A program made the position numbers and the translations under genes. A model generated the notes under the pieces. The model saw only the letters and a list, made by a program, of their open reading frames with translations, was not told the origin of the DNA and did not search any database. 64,000 nucleotides of DNA from Anopheles merus (Eukaryota; Arthropoda; Insecta; Diptera; Culicidae): contig NC_054085.1 of assembly GCF_017562075.2 (NCBI RefSeq), forward strand, positions 34,532,539 through 34,596,538, given 5' to 3'. Of the stretch, positions 11,714 to 23,400 are shown piece by piece (the first letter of the stretch is position 1; the number at the start of each line of letters is the position of its first letter).

Positions 11714-14439
11714 AAGATGATTAACACAACGGCTAGTGTCCGCATACACATACATTTTCCATAAATGAAGTCACTAACCGTTTTACGACTGGTGTAGATT
11801 TTGTGTGTTTTCTGTGTTGTTCGTGGTTTGCCCATGTGCTCGTACCGCCGGTAGCTGCTCCATGTGTGAATTTAGGTACAGCAGCATCCTTTCCACATTG
11901 GGCACCGTTTCGCCCTTGTTTATCGCTGCGGCGTGAAGCCGTTCCAGGTATGATCGAGCGATTTCCACCTTGCCGCTCGGTATGTTGCTACAGTTCGATG
12001 CCACCAGGGCTATCGTTATGATGGTTTTCACAAGATTTGTTCCTTCTTCTAACGGGTCCGAAGGGTGTTGATTGATGGATGGATCCATAATTTTGGTTGC
12101 ATTAATACAAAAATACGAAATAAAAGGTGTAGACCAATGACATTTGCAAAAATGACATTTGTCAAGGCATACGTTGATGAAAGGCGATGGTCCTAGTCCA
12201 TTATTAATGCGCTAACTCTCTCCTCGTTTTAACTTAAAATTCTTTAAAAATGGATGCGTTTGTTGTTCTCGAACCTATTTTATGTAGTTTGATTGATTTG
12301 TTAACCGTTGAATTGTTTTCTCATTGATAAAAAAAACAATGTGCCTCATCCTGACAACATACTTCCAACAACAAACCCCCAAAAAAAGGAAAGTAACTAA
12401 CAAACAGTTGTGTTTTTTTGTTGTTTTCTTTTCGGTGCTCGCGTGGCAAATCGCACTCTTTCACTCCCCATAGGAAGTAAAAGTAAGTAGCCCCGACTAT
12501 CGGAACATGAACATGGATGAAGCGTTGTCGGACTTTCGGCTGCGCATCGAGCACTACCAGGAACGGTACGAGCCGCTGAGCGAGGAACTGGAGAAGGATC
12601 TGTCCTACATGAAGATCTACAACACGGGCGAAAAGGTGGTGGTGCACAAGCACGAAGGACACATACAGTCGCGCATCGTGTACTATCTGATGAACATTCA
12701 CATTACCCCCAGAACGATCTATCTCACCAGAGTAAGTAAAATACGAAAAAAAAAAATAGAACACGCAAAACCCATCACGTAACCTTTGCCTCTGCCCAGC
12801 ACGGAGAAAGCGAACACAACCTACAGGGACTGATCGGTGGCGATTCCAATCTGAGCGAACGGGGCCGCCGCTACGCGCAGGCACTTGCCAAGTACATCGA
12901 CGAGCAGCAGATCGAAGGACTGCGCGTGTGGACGTCCTGGCTCAAAAGGACAATACAAACCGTCGCCGATGTGAACGCACCGCAGGAACGCTGGAAGGCG
13001 CTGAACGAAATCGATGCGGTAAGCATTTTCTCACCTTAACGCTTCCGGATCGGCGTTTTCATCATACTTTCACTTTGTATCGTAGGGCATTTGCGAGGAA
13101 ATGACATACGAAGACATTCAGCTGCGTTTCCCGGAAGAGTTTAAGGCACGCGATCAGAACAAGTTCGCCTATCGCTATCCGCGCGGCGAGAGCTACGAAG
13201 ATCTGGTGGTGCGGCTGGAACCGGTCATGATGGAGCTGGAGCGGCAAGGGAACGTGCTGGTCGTGTCACACCAGGCCGTGCTGCGCTGCGTGCTGGCATA
13301 CTTTTTGGACAAATCTGCCGGTAAGTAACACGATGGAGGATATCCTGTGTGGCAAGAAATAATGGGCGTTTGTGTGGGCCTTTCCAGATGAACTTCCGTA
13401 CTTGAAAGTGCCTCTCCACACGATCATCAAGCTGACGCCGGTCGCGTACGGTTGCAAGGTGGAACACATTATGCTCCCAATTCATGCCGTCGATACGCAT
13501 CGTGCCAAACCAGAGGTGAGTGTTTGCGTTGCTCGTGCGCCTAACGACTCGTTTTTGCAAAGATTTAATCCATTCTGTCCCTAACCAAAATGCTATTACT
13601 GACCATCGTCCGTTGCTTTGTTGTCGTTTTTGTATGCTTGTTTCGCGATTATGATTGAACTGTTTGGTTACGGTTGCTATTAATTCAAGGTAGAGGTTTG
13701 GGTGTGGGTGTGTTGTAAGTGTTGTGCTAATCCGGTTTTTGTGGGGTAAATAGGGTAAGTAGGGTGGCACTAAAATTAGTTTCGCTCAATCGGAGTATCT
13801 ATTGTGTCGAGAAAAGGTTAGTAATATCGACTTACTGCAGAGGGTGGTTAAAGCAGACGTGCTGAAAGTGTCGTTTGCTGTGCCTGTAAAACGGCTACAA
13901 AACCTATCGCCGTAAGATTTTCCCATACTCGCTCTTCCTATCCTCCTTTTTCTGTCCTCTCCTTTCTTGCCTAATGCGCCGATCCCATGTATAACAATCG
14001 TACCCTTCACGCTACTCCGCTAGCTTCCTCAACTAACAACGCTGTACTGCTGTCGATTTGAAACTGATTCGGTTTGTACTAACAGCTGTAGTGAAAATTG
14101 ATTACTGCTGTTGTTTGAAAGCAGCTCAAAATTTAAACATCAACCTTATATCTTTCTTTCTTTCTCCAATACTGATTACTTTACACTCTCATGGGACAAA
14201 CGCACATGTGGGCGGTCACGTTCCAATCATACATACCCTTCCCGTTCTATGAACTCTCCTCCTCCTCCTTCTCCTTCTCCTTGCACCACTGTCCACTATC
14301 CCAAACCTTTCTCTTCCAGAGTGAGCTGGATCTGGACGATTCCTTCGACAGCACCGCGGGCGGTAGCCCTCCGAACGGAAAGCAGATCATTCTGAACGGC
14401 TCCAATGGAGAATGTCGTTTCTTTCCCAACAACTCGTAA
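1912..14439 (+). CDS. Pfrx: 6-phosphofructo-2-kinase / fructose-2,6-bisphosphatase
   Basis: Cytosolic bifunctional enzyme that makes and breaks fructose-2,6-bisphosphate, the main activator of phosphofructokinase-1. Coding exons are 1912-2206, 10288-10574, 11216-11350, 12474-12731, 12800-13018, 13086-13320, 13388-13515 and 14320-14439. All phases agree, giving 558 residues, close to family length. The kinase half has Walker A GLPARGKT (115-122), the following NWIG and EYRR stretches, and Walker B VFDATN (195-200). The phosphatase half has the phosphohistidine motif RHGE (325-328), the CEE glutamates (about 401-403) and the second histidine in VVSHQAV (460). The first about 98 residues are a Gly/Ser/Ala-rich leader specific to this isoform. 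The ATG at 1912 is chosen because the GTG three codons upstream in frame is not a normal start. Intron 1 is 8.1 kb, typical of a gene with alternative promoters. The last exon encodes a short acidic/Ser tail. Identification is certain at family level. Confidence 0.94.
2207..10287 (+). other. Pfrx intron 1
   Basis: 8.1 kb between a GTAAGT donor and a pyrimidine-rich acceptor. No other gene can be supported inside it. The frames are short, overlap on both strands and show no codon bias. It contains a TG run ending in 13 consecutive G residues (4738-4761), a near-perfect inverted pair of AGTATACTTT around 8900-8945, and at its 3' end a candidate second promoter and first exon. Confidence 0.6.
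10120..10201 (+). CDS. Pfrx: Possible alternative first exon of Pfrx
   Basis: An ATG at 10120 opens a well-biased frame starting MATGEKESSDNM and continuing through a lysine/asparagine-rich stretch. If it is spliced at the GT at 10202 it ends in phase 1 after 27 codons, exactly the phase needed to join Pfrx exon 2 at 10288. This would give a short N-terminus in place of the 98-residue leader. The implied intron is 86 bases, within insect range. The donor (GTGCGA) is weak, so the exon may be chance or use another donor. Upstream DNA (9.5-10.1 kb) is richer in CG and holds a TTTGACAGCT motif, consistent with a second promoter. PFKFB genes in animals usually have alternative first exons. Confidence 0.38.
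11664..11711. repeat. (TG)n microsatellite
   Basis: About 24 uninterrupted TG units in Pfrx intron 3. It makes a false Cys/Val-repeat reading on the + strand and a Thr/His-repeat reading on the - strand. Confidence 0.95.
11783..12088 (-). CDS. Nested antisense ORF in Pfrx intron 3, unknown function
   Basis: I do not recognise this 101-residue protein. It begins MDPSINQHPSDPLEEG and ends NLHQS. The middle (about 18-80) reads as amphipathic helices, with the stretch SGKVEIARSYLERL followed by VERMLLYLNSHM. The tail is Gln/Asn/Thr-rich and disordered. Codon choice is clearly non-random (GCC CTG GTG, AGC GGC AAG GTG GAA ATC, AAG GGC GAA ACG GTG CCC AAT GTG), unlike other intronic frames. It lies wholly inside Pfrx intron 3 on the opposite strand, has no signal peptide or membrane segment, and no nearby minus-strand AATAAA was seen. 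It could be a small single-exon gene nested in an intron, an exon of a minus-strand gene, or a chance frame. Confidence 0.42.
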   Translation of the reverse strand: MDPSINQHPSDPLEEGTNLVKTIITIALVASNCSNIPSGKVEIARSYLERLHAAAINKGETVPNVERMLLYLNSHMEQLPAVRAHGQTTNNTENTQNLHQS

Positions 14440-14852
14440 ATCGTCGCTTCTAGTAGGGCATTATTACACGGGGGCAGTTCATGTTTGCTAAAACTGTCCC
14501 AAAAGTTCTGAGTAATATGTGTAGAGGGTTTTTTTTTATTTAGTTTTTAAACAATGTTCGTTGTTCTCTTTGCTTATTGTGGTGGCTAAAATGTTTCTTT
14601 TCCGGATTAGTGGACATTGCTGGTTGAGTCTTTTTTTATATATTTTAAATCATGTGATGTTTCACCAGGCTCTTCTGTCTTACTTGGACATCACTTACCA
14701 TTTGCTTTATTTGTTGTATCACATTATCAATCATTTCATTTGTAAAGGATATTCTGGTCTTATGTTTGTGGGTCTGCTATCATTTTTAAATTGTTTTTTG
14801 TTCCACATGAAGGGTACCTCATTCATAATTTGTTGTTTAGGATGGAGAGGAC

Positions 14853-14858
14853 AATAAA
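14853..14858 (+). terminator. Probable Pfrx poly(A) signal
   Basis: First AATAAA after the Pfrx stop codon, giving a 3' untranslated region of about 430 bases. Further AATAAA copies near 15.9-16.0 kb are alternatives. Confidence 0.5.
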
Positions 14859-16470
14859 ATGGCAGTAATTGGGTTATCCTTTCTTTTACTATCGCTTTTA
14901 GAATGCTCTTCCTTTGTACATTCTCGTTACAATACATCATTTCACGCATACAAAAACATTGCAAATCCATTCAAGCTAACAAACAAACAAACCGTCTAAC
15001 TGGGTGTGGGATGGGATTTCAAAATTGTGTTTTCTAGGTACCGGGTCAGCTAGATGCAAAGTTTGTGGGGAAACCAAACCCAAACCCAGCGGAGAAAAAG
15101 TAGACCATTAAACACCGAAGGATCTCTGACTCTCTGCCTCATTCTCTCCCCGCGGCTGGAATGCGCTTTTGCGGTTTATTTTTGGTATGGCTGATTGCAA
15201 TCACGTAGCATTTTGATATTGCATCCCCAAAACACCCTGACACCCAACGATGCCATTGATCGAAATCGTTGCCTTTAGATACTTCTCCAGTTGGTAGGAA
15301 ATGGGATGATACGCCTAGCAGGGTCGTAGAAATGGTAGTTCCATACCGAGTCCAGTGTGTCGATCAAACACGTTCGTACCTTTGCTATTTTAAGAGATGT
15401 TGGTGAAATGAACAGACGATGCACAGAGTCATGTACAAGACAGTCGTAGTGTGTGTAAGGGAAATGGTAGAGTATATGAAGTTGTAAATAAGATTACAGA
15501 ATCAGCCAATCGCTTATTGTTTGGTTGTATGCTTTTTTTTAAATACGTTGTACGATTTTTTTCGCTACAAATCTATAGCACTCCTCAAACATCATTGTGC
15601 ATTTGTTGGTTCTCTTCTAATTTGTCGATATTTAAAGCTAGTTTAGTGGAAAAAAAACATTAAACGTCACTAAAAGACATATGATTTGTGGGGTATGTAC
15701 GTAAAATCTTGATAAAACCTCAGATTTTAATTGTGCAAAATGGTTAATTTAATGAAGTATAACAAAAACGAAGGTAAAACACACACATACATTCAAAGAA
15801 CAACATTTATTATGATAGATGTCCTATAGCTGTTGTTCAGGAATATTCTCTTATAGGATTCCTTGCCCGAGTCTGAACAGTCGTAGGTTAGCGAATGAAA
15901 TAAAAAAAAACAGCACAGGATCAAGTAATAACTACCCTAGACACATAAATATAGCAAAAGCGGGCTCTTTACAGGGTATAATAACAATCGAAACTAAAAC
16001 TGAATAAAAACAGCAGCTCGCGCAAAACACAATACTACAGATGTTGAAGATATGATGGTGAACCATATTTAATCGAAGGAACGAAATTGCCTGTTGAAAG
16101 TTAAACGAGGTAAGTAGAGTAGTTTTCTTTTAAGAATGATTAAAATTATTTTTTTGGTTCTAACTGCACCTTGTGAGTGAGTGAGTTCTAATTGTGATTA
16201 AAGTAAACGTGTTGTTCATTGTGCAGATATTTGATATTGAAAACTCTTTTCAGGCACGCTGCACACTTTGTACTGACTTGGTAGTTCCGTTAATAGATTG
16301 ATTAAAATAATTATAAATTATGTATTTTATTCGAATCGCATAAAAAATATGATACAAGCATTAACGTGCCGATGTCGTAGTAAGAAATCCGAAGAGAGCT
16401 GAATTAAATTTAAAACGTCCGAAAGTAGCAAGCTTCGTAACAAGCTTTGTCGCCTGGGAACGGGCGGCGC
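14859..16470. other. Intergenic, Pfrx to SecA-like gene
   Basis: AT-rich with no supported gene. A GTAAGT after ACGAG at about 16110 looks like a splice donor but has no coding sequence before it. A 76-codon minus-strand frame (16361-16591) lacks an ATG and overlaps the TATA box of the next gene. Confidence 0.45.
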
Positions 16471-16478
16471 TATAAATA
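16471..16478 (+). promoter_or_regulatory. TATA box, probable promoter of the SecA-like gene
   Basis: TATAAATA in a locally GC-rich setting, about 930 bases before the start codon of the giant ORF. No better core promoter was seen between here and 17404. The implied leader is long (roughly 900 bases) and has several short upstream ATG frames, or may be spliced. The assignment is inference from motif and position. Confidence 0.42.
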
Positions 16479-17403
16479 AGCAAGCGTTGGATCGTGCTAA
16501 GCAAACGCCGTATCACTTCGTCGCGAGTGCTGTTAGCGGTAACACACGGAGTGAGTTTGTGTGGCGTGTTCCGTCCAGTGAATTGAGGCAAGCTTTTATC
16601 AGCTGTAATTTCTGTTTAAGAATACAATTCATCACAGTTATCGTACCAGTGTTTTGAAAAAAGCAATATCAATCGTGTTAAACAGCTCGCAACAGATGAG
16701 TTAAGGCCACTACCCTTCTCTAATCGTGTGCGTCGAGCTAAGCGTATCTTGCAAAGGATGCGTCATCACATGTTCGTGTCAATACCGGTAAACACCGGCC
16801 GGCGTCATGAAGTGTGCATGACCGGGTGCATATAGATTGAGAGTGAGAACGTAAAGTGTTTAAATTGGTTCATTGAGTAAGAACGTAACATAGCAAAAAC
16901 GATAAGTGAATTGTGCGACTTCAAACAAAGTGATAAGCATGTGGTGATGGGAATTCCCCAATGTAAAGCAGACTCCGGCAGACGGAGACGGTTTCAGTTA
17001 TTCTGCAGTTGTGTGAACCAACGTGACCTTGACTGCTTCGGAATTTCCACTCCATAGCAGTACAGTAGTCTGGTTGACAATGTTGCGATTAAATTGTGAA
17101 ATTATACAAATGTGGTTGAATTTGCGGAAGTTTGATGGTATGTAGCGTCAAAAGAAGCAAGACAGTGTAACTTGCAGATGCCCTGCGGAAAGGATTACTT
17201 TTTCGAAACGGCTGTAATCTATTAAGCAATTAACGTATAAAACCAACAAGATACTGGATATATGGTCGTCGATAAGGAAAATGTATAAAGTGATAAGCGG
17301 TTGTGGCTGGTGCTTACCATTAAAGTGAATCAGTGAATAATAAAAACAAACGTGCAAATAAGCAATAACATAGTCCAATAACAATAACGAAAGAGATCCG
17401 ATC

Positions 17404-20400
17404 ATGGGATTGCCGGTGACGATACGGGAGAGGAGTGTAGATAGCCGAACGCTGATTGAAGTGAAAGGGAAGCATATCGTGCTAAGTGAAATCAAAACAC
17501 ACATAGAAACCCTCTTGGCCAACTCTACTGTAGAAGAGGTTCGAATCTTTGCTGGCATCATTCTTACCATCGATGTGGATCTTTCTCGTGATGTTTGGCA
17601 TGGGCGAAATCTGGTGGTTTTGGCGAACGAAATCAAAGTGTGCACTGCGGTTTGTTGGAATGTGTCTGGGAAAGATAACGACCATACCTACACGTCCAAT
17701 GCCGGTACGGATGGGAACGGTGTTGGCAAACAAGGAGCCGATGGATATCCGGGCGAAAGTGGAGGTAACGTTTTATTGCAGGCAAACACAATTCAACACC
17801 CCGAACGATTGACGATCATTTCGAACGGTTCAAACGGAAGCAACGGTCAGGATGGTGGCAATGGAAAGGCGGGCGCCGACGGTAAAGGTATCTCTAGGGC
17901 AGACTTTAAGGACAAGTTTCCGCCGACTGCCAAGTTTTTGGAGTGGCAGCGTGCTAACCTTGTAGACACCACTGTCAAAAACATTAAAAACTTAACTCGA
18001 AACATTAAGACACAGTGGTTGGTTACAACAATTCCCATATTTCCCGTCTATACCACTCACAGAGAAAACGTACTGGATCACAGGGATTGGCGTGTCGATT
18101 TCTTTGATAGTCTTTACATCGAGGTGGAAACGCACGATGGCTGCGAGATAACGTTTTCTTTTCAGCAAGGCACACCGTTTTACAACTGCCAATCGTTTCT
18201 GATGTTCAAGGGAACATCTGGCCAGCGTGGACAGGCTGGCGGAGGATATGGACTGGGAGGTCAAGGTGGATTTGCTGGCGAAGTGACAATCACACGTTTA
18301 TACGATGGTCGTACGTTTGAAATTAAGACATGCTGCAACCGGGGCAATGATGGAGAAAACGGAAAGGGTGGATTGTATGGTGCGCACGGTAAAAATGGTT
18401 GGGACATGGGTTATGTAGATTACTCGGTCGCGGACAATCCAGTGTTGTATGGACAAGATGAAAAGAGCAAACTTCAGCTGTCGTTCTATGACGAAAATTC
18501 ATCCAGCAGAATGTATTGTCCATATAAGGCTTACATTGAAAGCAGCTATCGATATGCTGGATTCCAGGTATCAAGAATCGACCATCAGTCTAGTAACGCA
18601 TTCGAGGAAAGGAACAACACCCAGGCACGTACCGAGAGACAGCATCATGCGAAAGTAATAGGGAAGAAATCCATTCCTGGGCTGCGCGTTGCTGCTGCAT
18701 TTTCTGAATACTTGCAAGAAATTGAACAAGAAAGGCAGCAATTGGAAAAACAAAGGATCGAGAGAGAAAAGCAAGAATTAGAACGGCTGCGAATTGAGAG
18801 AGAAAAACAGGAATTAAAGAAACAACGGGAAGAACTTGAAAAACAAAATTTGGAAAAACAACGGATCGAGAGAGAAAGGAAGCAGGAATTGGAGAGACAA
18901 CGGATTGAAAAAGAAAAGGCACGATTGGAAAAACAACGGATTGAGCAAGAAAAGCAGGAATTGGAGAGGCAACGAATCGAAAAAGAGAAGCAAGAGCTGG
19001 AAAAACAGCGGATCGCACAAGAAAGGAAAAACATTTTACAACAACAAATCGAACAAGAAAAGCAACGTTTAGCACGACAGCAGATTGAAAAAGAAAAGCA
19101 ACAAGAATTGGCTGAACAGGTGAAAGAATATTTGAATTGTGATGCATTGCAGCAAGTTGTTGAAAGCCAATACACAGATCATGATCGTGTCACAGATCTG
19201 GACATAAAACGGTTTGTTAATTTCACACAAGATACTTCTGATCAGGATCGAAACGAGTTTGTTAAACTTGGTGAAATGTATAAAGATCCTGGTCGAGAGG
19301 AAATATTCAGCAAATTGAACAATAACTTGAATCTAGACGATTGGCTACAGCTTCGAACACGTCCTGCTGATCGCCCTGAGCTGGTGTCTTTGGTGGAACA
19401 TTTTGAAACATTAAAATCACAGTTCAAACGTTTGCTTGGAAGGGATTGCAGTGCTAAGATAACGACTGTTACAGAAACGTTGAAAATCAAGTATAAAACA
19501 GCAATTCTAAAAGAAATTACCCAGGAACTGCCGACCTATCACACAACAGTGAATCGTTTCGTATTGACAGCAAAGACTGTAGGGAGATATCTGGAAGAAA
19601 CGGATGAAAAGAATGACACATTTTATCATCCCGATCTTGGCACTTTGAAGCAATACATTTTTGAAAACAATCCAGCACAACGAGATAACATTAACAAATT
19701 CATGGCAAGAGCATCAGAAAGTAACGACAATGCGATCAAACGTGCCGTAGAAACATTCATTATGGAAACAGATAGCTCAAAAGATGAAAATAAACGTGTG
19801 AAACTGTTTTATGATGAGTATCAGGATTATTTAGAGAAACAGCAAAGAAATATTGATGCTATAACGCAATCATTAGCAGCAGAACTAAAGAAGTCTAAAC
19901 ATCAAGAAGCATTCCGTCTGTGGAATGACAGCATTGATGACGATGGTTTGCTGGAAGATCTTGAAGAATTGATTAGAAAAGATAAGGTGTTAAGCTCACT
20001 GTATGATGAACTGAAGCGTGCGGAAAATGCTGAATATGATTGGGAAAGGTGTTGTGCCGATGAAAAAATACAAGAAATATTCCAGATCAACTTAAAGCAA
20101 GAAGGAATCATGTGCAAAAGTTACAGAATATTACTAGCGTATTTGTATGATGTGAACATTCGGGTGTATGCCAAGGATGAGGACAATGAAATCGTTCTGA
20201 TAGAAGATCATAATCCAAAATCCATTAAAATTACACACATTTTACACAAATCGAATGAATTCACCCAACTGAAAATCAATGAAAGCTACCGTCAGTTAGA
20301 AGAAGAGCGTCTGCACAAGGATCGAATTTTCAGACGAATTCTGACGGAGATAAACGGAATGCAGGACATACAGACCATTGAGAATTACTTCGAACGAGAA

Positions 20401-23400
20401 GTATTTTATCGAAACAGTTCTAATTTCGCTAAAATGTTTGAAGATTTAGAAGACGAGATAACAGTTGAAAAGATTTCGGCATATTTTTCAGCCGATGAGA
20501 AGGACCAAATTGCTCATCGTCTGAAGAACATTTCTCCCAAATACACCGGCCAACATGGATTGTTCGAAAGCATCTTGCTGCGTTTTTCTTTCGAAGGCAG
20601 CCATGTGTCATCTAACGAACTGTGTTTCTTGATCAACTCTATACTTGCTCACACTGTTGAAGCAAGGCAAGAAAGGTACACCTTTTCATGGATTGTTGCA
20701 GCATACAATCAGTGCAGTTGGACAGATGAGCTGGTGTTGCTGCAACTGGAGAACTGCTACAAGAGACAGCTGCAGGAAAAACCCAAATGGCGCAAGTACA
20801 TGTCAAACATCGAAAATAAGGGAGCTTTGCTAGTGTTTTCTGCTCAGTTTACTCGTAAGCCTTGTCCTGCGCAGTGTGTTGAAGATATCTTGCACTTGCT
20901 GAGTAACATTCCAATAGAATCGGTTCGTCTAGATGAACTGGAGCTAACAGAGTGGCCTTATGTGCTTAAGGAATGCTATTGGACACATAAGTTAAAAGCT
21001 CTTATAACGTGGGGAAATGACTCGGAAGCCTTAACTTCTGCTTCGTTCTTCGTTCTGTCCATAGAGAACACGTATGGAAACAAGTTGATGGAGAATTTAT
21101 TTGAATCGTTGGTAGAAAAGCGCAATGAACTTACGCATTCTATGTTATTAAACGTGCTATCTTGCTTTCATAAACAAAAGTGGAATTTATGTGTTGATGA
21201 TATTAACCTTTTAAGTCGATGTAGTATCAAGGAATGGATTAAACATATGGAAGAAAAGTTCAAGATAAACTTAAAGGAATTAAATATTTCACAGATAGCA
21301 ACTATCATTAGAGGCAATGCTAACACATCAAATAATATAGTGAAACATTTACCTCAAATTGAAAATTCAGTAACAAGCATTTATAATAACAAGAGAACGA
21401 TACATACGAGTTTGATATCCTCTTTTTTGCTCAACGACGTAGATAAATGGGTTAAAGAGTTCCATGTTAAGAACCAGAAAACGAATACAAAAATGTACGA
21501 AGAAATGCTTGCTGTAATAGGTAGGGCAATTGAGCTTAAGAGAGGGTTTAAGTTACGAGACACCCAGCTATTGACAATTTTGGCCTTACTAGTCAACGAT
21601 AATAGCACTTTGGCACAAGTATCTACAGGCGAAGGTAAATCATTGATCGTAGTAGCGACCGCGATCATTAAAGCGCTCCTAGGGGAGAAGGTAGACATTA
21701 TCACCAGCTCCTCAGTACTGGCTCAACGAGATGCTGTCACCAACAATGATATCTACGAATTGTTTGGTCTTAGTGCCTCCCACAACTGTAGCGAACAGAT
21801 AGAGGAGCGAAAGGAAGCTTACTCATGTAATCAAATAATTTACGGAGATTTGGCAAACTTTCAACGTGACTATCTATTGGACAGATTTTATGGAAAACAT
21901 GTGTTGGGTGATCGTAGCTTTGAAAATGTGATCGTCGATGAGGTGGACAGCATGTTGCTCGATAAGGGAAACAATATGCTATACCTGTCGCATGACATTG
22001 CTGGTATGGATAAGCTGGAATCAGTATATTTGTTCATTTGGCAAATGGTCAACTGTCCAACCGATCTTCCGGAAGATGTACATATGGAAGCGGTTAAAAG
22101 GTCAGTTTTGAGTGACATGTATGCAATCATCCAGAAAGAGGATATCCAAAGTTTGGACAATGCTTTGGGAAAATCGAATGTATTGGTGCTATGGGAGAGA
22201 TTAGTTAAGTCTGGAATAATAAATGACGCAGGAAGATTACAAACGAAAGCTATTGATTCCAACAAACTAGAAAAAGTACTTACACCAGATTTCACACAAT
22301 ACAAAGATCGTCTAAGCTTCTTACTTACGTCTTGCGTCGAACGCGAAATGTGCATTAAAATACCAAATTATCTAAAAGCATTCGTGGAGAGACACTTGGA
22401 CAGTTGGATTTCAAGCGCCATAACAGCACTGTACATGGTCCCGGGACAGTACTACGTGGTGGATGTCGATAGATCGGGAACAAGTGCCGACCTTAATGCA
22501 AATGTAATTATTCTCGATAGGGATACGGGTACTGATCAGGTGAGCTCACAGTGGGATGAGGCGTTGCACCAATTTTTGCAGCTTAAGCACGGTTGTAAGC
22601 TGTCAACCCAAAGCCTGAAAGCAGTTTTCATTTCCAACGTTACATATTTGAAAATGTATGAACTGCTTTATGGTTTAACAGGAACGTTAGGATCACAGAG
22701 AGAAAGACATCTGCTTGAGGAGATACATCAGGTTGACTTTGTTACTGTTCCTACCGCCAAATCGAAGCAGTTTGAAGAGAATGAACCTACCATTTGTTCG
22801 AGCAGTGAGGATTGGAAAAAACAAATACGACAAGAGGTGAATAAACTCACAAAAACTGATAAGAGATCGGTCCTGATCATTTGTGAAACGATCAGAGATG
22901 TTGAATCATTCCAGATGGTGTTTGATTCTGAGGAGCACTCAAACGTTCACACTTATGTACGTGATTATGAAACGTTTGATGTTGCGGAAGGGGATAGAAA
23001 GTTGGAACTGGGACACGTTATCATTGCTACCAACTTGGCAGGTCGTGGCACAGATATAAAAATATCCAACGACCTTCGGAAGGCCGGAGGGTTACACGTG
23101 ATACTAACATACCTTCCGGTGAACATTCGAATTGAAGAGCAAGCATTCGGAAGAGCAGCTAGAAGCGGAGATGAGGGATCGGGTCGGATGATAATAATGG
23201 TAGCCGATGGAAAAATGCACAATCGTTCTATGATATTTACACTCAAGCAAAAACGCAATGTCGATGAGCTTTTCCGCATATCTGCTATAAAAACTTATTA
23301 CGAAACCACTATTAAAACCGAAGAAAGTTGTTTTGAAGCATTCAACGAGTTGTATGAGAAAAAAATGAAACTTTTAGCTAATGCTGAAACGCCAGAGCCG

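Noticed and set aside
11599..11724. Exon-like start VKISG after CAG, resembling the VKVSS start of Pfrx exon 4
   Set aside because: Similarity stops after five residues and the frame runs into the TG repeat with a stop. Exon 4 at 12474 fits the family fully.
16361..16591. 76-codon minus-strand frame with an AATAAA about 30 bases downstream
   Set aside because: No ATG start, no recognisable fold, and it overlaps the likely TATA box of the SecA-like gene. No partner exon was found.
18590..19175. Minus-strand Ser/Cys/Phe-rich ORFs opposite the coiled coil
   Set aside because: Mirror reading of the Glu/Lys/Gln repeats of the giant ORF.
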